Part shown: in pieces, positions 1 to 7,743 of the stretch
Layout: every line of letters starts with the position of its first letter
How positions within the stretch are numbered: the stretch's first letter is position 1
Assembly: GCA_905479915.1 (NCBI GenBank)
Contig: CAJQOH010000007.1
Coordinates: forward strand, 1-64,000
DNA: 64,000 nucleotides
Direction of reading: 5' to 3'
Source of the DNA: an uncultured Flavobacteriales bacterium
Lineage (GTDB): Bacteria; Bacteroidota; Bacteroidia; Flavobacteriales_E; Vicingaceae
Notes under the pieces: model-generated
What the model was told of the DNA's origin: nothing
The model's database searches: none
What the model saw: the letters and a program-made list of their open reading frames with translations, nothing else
Translations under genes and position numbers: made by a program

Positions 1-266
1 TCAAAAGGTGTCTTACTATCATCCTACTAATATACAAAATCTAATCTCTAACAATTCTTTTTCAATAAAAAAATCATTATAACAAACCAACACACGCACA
101 TCAATATGCTTTGGTTATCAACAACTTACAAACAAAAGTGAGATAAAAGTGAGATACTTACAAAGATGAAATAGAGATGTATTTATAAAAAAGTGAAAAG
201 AATAAAAATACTTTCACCCATAAATAAAGCTACCTACTCATTACAAGTAATTAAACTTAATCTAAG

Positions 267-2018
267 ATGATAAAAAAAGAACTTTTTACAATAATGCTTT
301 CGATGTTCACATTATCTATGATAGCACAAAACTGGTCAGGCACAACCATTGTTGCAACGGACCCAGTTTACGTCTATGAATTAGCTTCGGGAGATTTAAA
401 TGGAGATGGTTTTGATGATATTATTACAACAACTACAGCAACTGATCTCACTTTACATTGGTATCTTAATGATGGTGCTGGAAACTTTACTCAATACTCC
501 TATGATGCAAATTTTAGAGGAGTAGGTATGACAATCTATGATTTAGATGGAGATGGAGATCTAGATATAATTGGTGTTGGAATAATGACCGATATTACCG
601 ACACAGAAGGTATTGCATTGTGGGAAAATGACGGAAATAATTTACCCGTCTTTACAAGACATGATATTTATAAAACCACTACTCGTTTTGACGGAGGAAG
701 ATCAACAAGAGTTTACGATGCTGATAACGATGGAGATATGGATATTATAGCGGGAAGTTATAGTGATGACCGTGTTTCTTATTTCAAAAACCCAGGAACC
801 CCAACAACACTAGGCTGGACTAAGGTGGATATCTTGTCAGGGTCTACAGATGCAGATGGAATTAATTTTGTAGACATAGGTGATGCTGATGGTGATAATG
901 ATACAGATGTAGTAGTAACCGTTTATACGGCAGATAAAATAACAATCAAACAAAGAACAGGCAGTTCTAGCTATACTAGCAGAGTTGTTACTACTGGTTA
1001 TGACGCTCCCACTATGACAAAATTTGCTGGAGATCTTGATGGGGATGGACACAACGATCTTATCAGTACTTCTACTGGCACAAGTGATAAACTCTCTTGG
1101 TGGAAAAATGGAGGAAACATTTCTGCCGGGGCTTCCAATTGGACAGAAAACACACTATACACTGGTGAACCCAGTTATGGAGTCATATCATACGACATAG
1201 ACAATGATGGAGATTTAGATATTTTTGCAGGAATAGCGAGCCCTTCTGGATCATACGAAGATATTGTTTGGTATGAAAACGATGGTGTAGGAAATTTTAC
1301 TCTAGAAACGATTTATAGCAATAAAAACATCTATGAAAACTATGGATTTAATATGTTTTTAACCTTTGGAGATGTAAATAATGATGGTAAAATGGATTTA
1401 ATTGTAACTGCAGCTAACAATGATACCAAAGGAGATGTATTTTACTTCTTAAATGAAATGACAATAACACTCCCTATAAATTTAATAGACTTCACGGCCA
1501 AACATCAAGGTGGTGAAACACTCTTAGATTGGAGTACTTCATCTGAACATAATAATGATTATTTCACTATTGAACGATCAAAAGATGGTTTACTATGGGA
1601 AGAATTGATTGATGTAGATGGAGCAGGTAACTCTTCTAACCTCCTTCATTATTCAACTAATGATAGAGACCCTTACACTGAACTATCCTATTACCGTGTA
1701 AAGCAAACCGATTTTAATGGAGAATATTCTTATTCTCAAATAGAAGCTATTAATATTAAAGGTACTAATAATTCAATTTTCACTGCCTTTCCTAACCCCT
1801 TTAAAACAAGTTTTAATCTACATTTTTTTGAAAATACTGAATACCCAATTACAATTGGAATTTATGATCAATTAGGTCGGAAAGTTTATAAAAAATTGAT
1901 TACTGAGCAAGTTGAAACAGTTGAAATCGATTTTGAGAAGAATTTTCCTAAAGGGGCATATTTCATTAAGGTTAATACCAACTTAGAGCAAATGGTAAAA
2001 AAAATAATAAAAAAATAG
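267..2018 (+). CDS. Secreted FG-GAP/VCBS-repeat protein with C-terminal T9SS sorting domain
   Basis: N-terminal signal peptide; repeated DxDGDGxxD motifs (DLNGDGFDD, DLDGDGDLD, DADNDGDMD, DLDGDGHND, DVNNDGKMD); C-terminal FPNPF...GKAYFIKV-type tail ending in KKIIKK. Confidence 0.9.
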   Translation: MIKKELFTIMLSMFTLSMIAQNWSGTTIVATDPVYVYELASGDLNGDGFDDIITTTTATDLTLHWYLNDGAGNFTQYSYDANFRGVGMTIYDLDGDGDLDIIGVGIMTDITDTEGIALWENDGNNLPVFTRHDIYKTTTRFDGGRSTRVYDADNDGDMDIIAGSYSDDRVSYFKNPGTPTTLGWTKVDILSGSTDADGINFVDIGDADGDNDTDVVVTVYTADKITIKQRTGSSSYTSRVVTTGYDAPTMTKFAGDLDGDGHNDLISTSTGTSDKLSWWKNGGNISAGASNWTENTLYTGEPSYGVISYDIDNDGDLDIFAGIASPSGSYEDIVWYENDGVGNFTLETIYSNKNIYENYGFNMFLTFGDVNNDGKMDLIVTAANNDTKGDVFYFLNEMTITLPINLIDFTAKHQGGETLLDWSTSSEHNNDYFTIERSKDGLLWEELIDVDGAGNSSNLLHYSTNDRDPYTELSYYRVKQTDFNGEYSYSQIEAINIKGTNNSIFTAFPNPFKTSFNLHFFENTEYPITIGIYDQLGRKVYKKLITEQVETVEIDFEKNFPKGAYFIKVNTNLEQMVKKIIKK

Positions 2019-2053
2019 CATCTAGAAATTTACATTAATAAAAATTAATAATT

Positions 2054-3940
2054 ATGAAAAAAACACTTTTATCAGTACTACTTTCAATATTCACAATATC
2101 TATAATGGCACAAAATTGGTCAACAGCAACCATTGTTGCAACAGCCCCAACTTATGTCTATGAATTAGCTTCGGGAGATTTAAATGGAGATGGTTTTGAT
2201 GATGTTATTACAACAACTACAGCAACTGACCTCACTTTACACTGGTATCTTAATGATGGTGCTGGCAACTTTACCCAATACTCTTATGATACAAATTTTA
2301 GAGGGGCTGGTATGACCATCTATGATTTGGATGGAGATGGAGATCTAGATATTATTGGTGTGGGAACAATGTCAGACATTGGTATGGAAGGTATTTCATG
2401 GTGGGAAAATGACGGAAATAATTTACCCACCCTTACAAGGCATAATGTTTATATCACTTCATCTTTATTTGATGGTGGAAAATCACCAAGAATATATGAT
2501 GCTGATAACGATGGTGATATGGATATTATAGCGGGAAGTTATAGTGATGACCGTCTTTCCTATTTCAAAAATCCAGGAACCCCAACAACACTAGGATGGA
2601 CTAAGGTAGATATCTTATCAGGAACCACCGATGCAGATGGAATTAATTATGTAGACGTAGGTGATGGTGATGGTGATACAGATGTAATAGTAACCGTTTA
2701 TACGGCAGATAAAATAACAATTAAAGAAAGAACAGGCAGTTCTAGCTATACCAGTAGAGTTGTTGCTACTGGCTATGACGCTCCTAACATGGTTAAATTT
2801 GCCGGGGATCTTGATGGGGATGGACACAACGATCTTATCAGTACTTCACATGGCACAAGTAACAAACTATCTTGGTGGAAAAATGGAGGAAACATTTCTG
2901 CCGGGGCTTCCAACTGGACAGAAAACACACTATATTCTACCGAATCAAGTTACGGAGTCTTCTCATTTGATGCAGACAATGATGGAGACATCGATATTTT
3001 TGCAGCAATATCAAGTCCTTCTGGAACAGGAGAAGATATTGTATGGTATGAAAATGATGGTGCAGGAAATTTTACTCTTGAAACGATTTATAGCAATCAA
3101 AACATATATGAAAACTATGGATTTAATATGTTCTTAACTACAGGAGATGTAAATAATAATGGCAAGATGGATTTAATTATAACTGCGGCTAACAATGATA
3201 CTAAGGGAGATGTATTTTACTTCTTAAATCAAATGACTCTAGCTACTTGCTTAACAAACGTTTCAATTTCCTCCCAAATAAATCCAACATGTAATGCAGA
3301 TTCTAATGGAACAATAACTGTTTCTTCAACGGGGTTTACCTCTCCATCTTATACATGGTCAAATGGAGGAACAGGGCCTACAATAGCTAACTTAGGTGCA
3401 GGATCATATCAAGTAATTGTATCTGACAGCTCCTGCGTAGATTCTATAACTGCAACACTTACAAATCCACCTGCTATTGATAATTCTGTAACACAAATAA
3501 ATGATTCCTTAACTGCCAATCAAAGTGGTGCAACATATCAATGGATAGATTGTAATAACGGAAATTTAGCAATTACTGGTGCAACCAACCAATCCTACAC
3601 TCCTACTATTAGCGGAAGTTATGCAGTAGTAATTACTTTGAATAGCTGCACAGATACTTCGAGCTGTAATACAACAGTTTCTGTAAAAAAAATAAAACTG
3701 AAAGAGGCAATTATAGAAATCTACCCTAACCCTGCAGATAGTCGTATATTCATTAAGAGTAATGACATTACTCTTAATAAAATAAAATTATTTGATGTAC
3801 TTGGAAAAGAGTTAAATGTAAATTTAATCCAAAAAGAAAATAATCTAGAAATCGATGTATCCTCTATCCAAAAAGGAATTTATATTATTGAATTCACCAC
3901 TAATCATGAGAAGATTTCCAAACGAATAATAATAAAGTAA
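2054..3940 (+). CDS. Secreted FG-GAP-repeat protein, tandem paralog of the previous gene, with SprB-like/Ig-like repeats and T9SS tail
   Basis: First ~400 aa nearly identical to 267..2018; C-terminal half differs (NPTCNADSNGTITVSSTG...YTWSNG, YPNPADSRIFIK...GIYIIEF tail). Confidence 0.9.
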   Translation: MKKTLLSVLLSIFTISIMAQNWSTATIVATAPTYVYELASGDLNGDGFDDVITTTTATDLTLHWYLNDGAGNFTQYSYDTNFRGAGMTIYDLDGDGDLDIIGVGTMSDIGMEGISWWENDGNNLPTLTRHNVYITSSLFDGGKSPRIYDADNDGDMDIIAGSYSDDRLSYFKNPGTPTTLGWTKVDILSGTTDADGINYVDVGDGDGDTDVIVTVYTADKITIKERTGSSSYTSRVVATGYDAPNMVKFAGDLDGDGHNDLISTSHGTSNKLSWWKNGGNISAGASNWTENTLYSTESSYGVFSFDADNDGDIDIFAAISSPSGTGEDIVWYENDGAGNFTLETIYSNQNIYENYGFNMFLTTGDVNNNGKMDLIITAANNDTKGDVFYFLNQMTLATCLTNVSISSQINPTCNADSNGTITVSSTGFTSPSYTWSNGGTGPTIANLGAGSYQVIVSDSSCVDSITATLTNPPAIDNSVTQINDSLTANQSGATYQWIDCNNGNLAITGATNQSYTPTISGSYAVVITLNSCTDTSSCNTTVSVKKIKLKEAIIEIYPNPADSRIFIKSNDITLNKIKLFDVLGKELNVNLIQKENNLEIDVSSIQKGIYIIEFTTNHEKISKRIIIK

Positions 3941-4075
3941 TTTAACCCAATAACGATACTAGGAAAATTAGTTTAAAATGATAAAAAAGATTCTTTAAAC
4001 AAAAAAATATAATAAAATTATTTGCTCAAAAGTACTTTAAGGTAACAGTAAAATTACATTTAAGGAACAATTAGT

Positions 4076-4177
4076 ATGATATCAGCAAATTTATTAGTCC
4101 TTATAATATTAATATACTTTTTATACTCTCAGAATACAAAAATGCTTAATAAAATTCTATATCATGACAAAATTTAA
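4076..4177 (+). CDS. Putative 33-aa single-TM microprotein overlapping the next ORF
   Basis: Manual translation MISANLLVLIILIYFLYSQNTKMLNKILYHDKI*; stop overlaps the ATG at 4164. Confidence 0.35.
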   Translation: MISANLLVLIILIYFLYSQNTKMLNKILYHDKI

Positions 4178-4406
4178 TTGTTCAAACCGAATATTAGAGA
4201 TATCTGTTTTAAACGAAAAAAAGGTCAGTTACTCAAAAATGATTTCCTATTTTTTAAAAGGAAAAAGAATACTCACTCAAAATAATGCAAAATTCATAGT
4301 AATTAATATTGACAATAAAACCTGCTTCGATAAAAAAGGAAGCAAAACACTTACTAGCTTTTTATCCAAAAGCAATAATATTCCTATTATAATAAATTAT
4401 CATTAA
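4164..4406 (+). CDS. Hypothetical 80-aa protein, possibly a truncated STAS-like domain
   Basis: ORF; KFIVINIDNKTCFDKKGSKTLTSFLSKS faintly resembles a STAS core; no firm family. Confidence 0.4.
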   Translation: MTKFNCSNRILEISVLNEKKVSYSKMISYFLKGKRILTQNNAKFIVINIDNKTCFDKKGSKTLTSFLSKSNNIPIIINYH

Positions 4407-4492
4407 TAATTCTAAAAAGGAATCGAAAATAAGATTGAAATTTAAACTTATTATAAAGCAGTAAAAATATATGAAAAAATCTAAAAAAAGTT

Positions 4493-4548
4493 AAGCTCCA
4501 AACATAAATGCTTGGAGCTTAAGTTATGCTAAAAAGAGGTGGAAGCCT
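4493..4548 (-). repeat. Dispersed hairpin element, copy A (minus-strand terminator-like)
   Basis: aagctccaaacataaatgcttggagcttaagtt identical over 33 bp to 6023-6055, with similarity continuing to gaagcct; followed by a T-tract when read on the minus strand. Confidence 0.75.
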
Positions 4549-4608
4549 ACAATAACATTTCACAAAAAACTCAACACAACAGACTATTAGGCTTATGTAT
4601 TTCAAGAG

Positions 4609-4697
4609 AATCTATTAGAAATCACCTATAAATACTCAACTTGACAGATAGGTGACATTTAAATGGCGTGTTGTAAACAAATATCTTCTAATAGATT
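4609..4697. promoter_or_regulatory. Nested inverted repeats upstream of the XRE gene (candidate operator)
   Basis: Outer arms AATCTATTAGAA 4609-4620 / TTCTAATAGATT 4686-4697 (12/12); inner arms TCACCTAT 4622-4629 / ATAGGTGA 4648-4655 (8/8). Confidence 0.65.
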
Positions 4698-4699
4698 TG
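4671..4699 (+). promoter_or_regulatory. Bacteroidota-type promoter TTG-N18-TAGATTTG
   Basis: TTG at 4671-4673 and TAGATTTG at 4692-4699; 29 bp before the ATG at 4729. Confidence 0.6.
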
Positions 4700-4728
4700 T
4701 GTCATTATAATTTTATAAATTTAAAGAC

Positions 4729-5295
4729 ATGAAAAGCAAACCACTTAGCGAAAATTTAATTTATCATAGAAAGCTAAAAGGATATACCCAAGAAATTCTA
4801 TCTGAAAAAACTACTGTTGGTGTTAGAACAATACAACGAATAGAAAAAGAAGAGGTTCAACCACATTTACAAACAGTTAAACTTTTAGCAGTTGGATTAG
4901 ATATTGAAGTAAAAGATCTTATTCCTCTTGAAAACCCTAATGAAGAAAATGTAAAACGCGGATGGATACTTTTATTTCATTCTATTCCATTTATTGGATT
5001 TTTAATTCCATTTGCCAATATTTTTATGCCTTTTATCTTTTGGAGTATAAAATCTAAAGACAATAAAGCATATGATATGAACGGTCGAGCTGTTGTCAAT
5101 TTTCAATGTACAATTACTTTACTGTTTATAATTTCACTATTACTATTTTTCCCTTTTCCTGGTTACAACTACTTTCTTACTGCAGCTATCACTTTATATG
5201 CTATTACTACAAGTATATACAACATTTTTAAAAGCTTAAATAGTGGAACTTGTTACTACCCACTTTCTATACATTTTTTAAAAAATAAAGAATAG
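4729..5295 (+). CDS. XRE-family HTH fused to DUF4870-like membrane domain
   Basis: HTH LIYHRKLKGYTQEILSEKTTVGVRTIQRIEKEEVQPHLQTVKLLA; C-terminal hydrophobic segments with MNGRAVVNFQ. Confidence 0.85.
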   Translation: MKSKPLSENLIYHRKLKGYTQEILSEKTTVGVRTIQRIEKEEVQPHLQTVKLLAVGLDIEVKDLIPLENPNEENVKRGWILLFHSIPFIGFLIPFANIFMPFIFWSIKSKDNKAYDMNGRAVVNFQCTITLLFIISLLLFFPFPGYNYFLTAAITLYAITTSIYNIFKSLNSGTCYYPLSIHFLKNKE

Positions 5296-5518
5296 AAACG
5301 ATTCTTCTACTTCATTTCTATTTTTCAATTGTGCTAGTTAGGTATGCTGTTAAATCAGATTACTCAGCGAAATCTATACTTTAATAATCAATACTTACGC
5401 TTCCCTAATTTTAGTTTGAATAAGTAGTCTTGAATATTTTTCTTTGAACTAGTATTAACCTTAGTAAGCAATACAACTAAACACTAATCATCAATACATA
5501 AAACTTAAAAAAACAATT

Positions 5519-6013
5519 ATGACAAATATTAAAAAAACAATTTCAATAACAGTAATCGCTTTATCATTACTGATTCTTAATTCATTTAAAATCGATCACA
5601 AAAAAGATCTTAATATCCCTCAATTCTTACCTATCAATAAAAACGATATAATTAGAATATCTTCTGGATTTGGAAAAAAAACAAACTCTTCTAATAAAAT
5701 TGAACGCACACATGAAGGTATAGATTTTATAGCTTATAAAGGCACTCCTATTTTAGCTGCTGGAAATGGAGAAGTAATCTTTTCAGGGTTTTCTAAGACC
5801 TATGGAAATCACATCATAATAAAACATAACGATACTTATCAAAGTCTTTATGCGCATATGAATACACTAAATGTTGAGAAAGAACAAAAGGTAAAGGCCA
5901 AAGAAACAATTGGAATAATTGGTTCAACTGGAAAAGCAACAGGAATACATTTGCACTATGAAGTAATCAAGAATGGTATAAAGATAGATCCCAACCCTTT
6001 ATTTAATAATTAG
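5519..6013 (+). CDS. M23 family metallopeptidase
   Basis: SSGFGKK...HEGIDF...GNHIIIKH...YAHM...GIHLHYEV; LytM active-site pattern intact. Confidence 0.92.
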   Translation: MTNIKKTISITVIALSLLILNSFKIDHKKDLNIPQFLPINKNDIIRISSGFGKKTNSSNKIERTHEGIDFIAYKGTPILAAGNGEVIFSGFSKTYGNHIIIKHNDTYQSLYAHMNTLNVEKEQKVKAKETIGIIGSTGKATGIHLHYEVIKNGIKIDPNPLFNN

Positions 6014-6022
6014 AAAAAAATA

Positions 6023-6077
6023 AAGCTCCAAACATAAATGCTTGGAGCTTAAGTTGTGCCATAAGAGATGGAAGCCT
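6023..6077 (-). repeat. Dispersed hairpin element, copy B
   Basis: Same 33-bp core as 4493-4525; T-tract on the minus strand. Confidence 0.75.
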
Positions 6078-6100
6078 TCTTAATATTGGTTTGCAACAAA

Positions 6101-6125
6101 AAAGCCTTCTCATAGAGAAGGCTTT
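6101..6125 (-). terminator. Intrinsic terminator after the tRNA pair
   Basis: aaagccttctc-ata-gagaaggcttt, 11-bp perfect stem. Confidence 0.85.
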
Positions 6126-6127
6126 CG

Positions 6128-6211
6128 TACTCGAGGCCGGAATCGAACCGGCACGGCCTAATGGCCACAAGATTTTAAGTCTTGCGTGTCTACCAGTTCC
6201 ACCACTCGAGC
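6128..6211 (-). tRNA. tRNA-Leu (TAA)
   Basis: Reverse complement GCTCGAGTGGTGGAACTGGTAGACACGCAAGACTTAAAATCTTGTGGCC...GGTTCGATTCCGGCCTCGAGT; anticodon TAA; class II long variable arm. Confidence 0.95.
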
Positions 6212-6253
6212 TTCAATATTACTATTGAAAACTGGTATATATTTTCTTCAAGA

Positions 6254-6325
6254 GCGGGAGACGGGGTTCAAACCCGCGACCTCCACCTTGGCAAGGTGGC
6301 GCTCTATCAGCTGAGCTACTCTCGC
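6254..6325 (-). tRNA. tRNA-Gly (GCC)
   Basis: Reverse complement GCGAGAGTAGCTCAGCTGATAGAGCGCCACCTTGCCAAGGTGGAGGTCGCGGGTTTGAACCCCGTCTCCCGC; anticodon GCC. Confidence 0.95.
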
Positions 6326-6445
6326 TTAATTTTAAAAGAACATCCTTCTTACGAAGGGAGGGCAAAAGTAACTATTTTTTTTACTTTGCAAAATTCTTTA
6401 TCAATTTAATTACACTTTTTTCTGTCATTTTTTATGAAAAGAAAA

Positions 6446-6477
6446 AACGCTGAAATAAATTAAGTTATTCCAGCGTT
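6446..6477 (-). terminator. Intrinsic terminator (minus)
   Basis: aacgctg.aataa...ttatt.cagcgtt hairpin; minus-strand read continues TTTTTTCTTTTC. Confidence 0.7.
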
Positions 6478-6499
6478 CCTATTGTAATGAAAAAGAAAA

Positions 6500-6562
6500 C
6501 TTCCTTAAGACTCTGTACAAGGCATTAGCAGTATGAGGTAGTAAATTCGAGTCTTAAAGAAG
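6500..6562 (-). other. Long-range inverted repeat / structured 3' region
   Basis: cttccttaagactc (6500-6513) against gagtcttaaagaag (6549-6562), 13/14 complementary, 35-nt loop. Confidence 0.5.
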
Positions 6563-6570
6563 TTATTTGA

Positions 6571-6675
6571 TTAAAACACAATTACTGTTGCAAAAGTTAC
6601 TATAGATGACATAAATGCAATTATTAAAAAAGTATAAATGTTGTATTGTGCTGATTTGTTCATATGTATTTTCAT
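6571..6675 (-). CDS. Putative 34-aa single-TM microprotein
   Basis: Manual translation MKIHMNKSAQYNIYTFLIIAFMSSIVTFATVIVF*; followed by structured region and terminator on the same strand. Confidence 0.5.
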   Translation of the reverse strand: MKIHMNKSAQYNIYTFLIIAFMSSIVTFATVIVF

Positions 6676-6909
6676 GGCTATTTGGTTTTATAGTTAATAA
6701 TTCAATTTATCTAAAACTTTAAAAATTTCAAAGTAAAAAGAAAGGCATTCTGCAACAACAATAAGCGCTTATTATAACAATGTTTTTAAGAACTTTCTTC
6801 CATATTAAAACGCCTAGAGCGCGCTAAAAGTTGCCTTGGTATAAAAGCGATTTATAAACGGTAGGAATTTATCCCCAAACGGAGATTTGTGATCCAATTA
6901 TCGGAAATA

Positions 6910-7743
6910 TTACTTTTGAAGAAAAGCTAAGGTCTTGTCTAAAACTAGCTGAACATCGTCTGGAAAAGAAGTTTCAGTATATGGATGTTTAGATCCAAAC
7001 ACATGATCGGCACCCTCAACCTCTTCCAATAAAGAGTCTTTACTCCATTTATTTATCTGGTGAGCCTCTTCTATTCTTACTACCTCATCAGCCGTACCAT
7101 GAATGATTAAATGAGGAAGTCTTAATTTCTTAGCAGCTAACTCAATATTAAATCGTTCTAAATTGTTCAAGGTATCTTCTGCCAATTGATAATACAATGG
7201 CATTTGTTGATTCGTTCTAGAATTTTCGATATACAAAACACCTTCTTTTTCCCACTGAGTGATTACCTCTTGTGAATAACGATTAATTAAATCTGATACA
7301 GCAGCCCACGTAATTAACTTTTTAATTCTATTGTCTTCATGTGCCGCCAAAATAGCAATTCCTCCACCTCTACTATGTCCTATTAAATAAATTTGATTCT
7401 TATCAATTTCTTCAGTTTCAAGATTTTCTATCCAATCTAACACTGTAGTAATATCATCCAATTCTTTCGTATAGTTATTATTTCCAAATGCTTCTAAATC
7501 CGGAAAATCGATAGGTTGTTCTATTGTTCCACCATTATGAGAAAAATTAAACTTTAAAAAAGCAAAACCTTTCTCAATAAAGAATCCCATCATTTCATTA
7601 AAATGACCCCAATCTTTAAATCCTTTAAACCCATGAGTAAAAACTAGTATTGGCTTTGGAGTTCCATTAGCCTTAAAACCATAGTCCAACACAATAGGTT
7701 TATTGTGTTTTCCTTCTACAATATCGTTCTTAGAAATAAGCAT
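6910..7743 (-). CDS. Alpha/beta hydrolase
   Basis: FTHGFKGFKDWG, GHSRGGG nucleophile elbow, HGTADEVV, ADHVF. Confidence 0.9.
   Translation of the reverse strand: MLISKNDIVEGKHNKPIVLDYGFKANGTPKPILVFTHGFKGFKDWGHFNEMMGFFIEKGFAFLKFNFSHNGGTIEQPIDFPDLEAFGNNNYTKELDDITTVLDWIENLETEEIDKNQIYLIGHSRGGGIAILAAHEDNRIKKLITWAAVSDLINRYSQEVITQWEKEGVLYIENSRTNQQMPLYYQLAEDTLNNLERFNIELAAKKLRLPHLIIHGTADEVVRIEEAHQINKWSKDSLLEEVEGADHVFGSKHPYTETSFPDDVQLVLDKTLAFLQK

Noticed and set aside
837-1052. Antisense ORF of 71 aa (and the equivalent at 2618..2827)
   Set aside because: Produced by GAT/GGT-rich FG-GAP codons read in reverse; same artefact in both paralogs
2760-3137. 125-aa alternate-frame ORF inside the second FG-GAP gene
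   Set aside because: Fully contained in a strongly supported CDS and without protein-like features
4493-6077. Integron attC-like sites flanking the XRE/M23 genes
   Set aside because: The hairpin repeats lack convincing GTTRRRY/RYYYAAC core sites and no integrase is present
6182-6409. 75-aa plus-strand ORF
   Set aside because: Runs through the tRNA-Leu and tRNA-Gly genes in antisense
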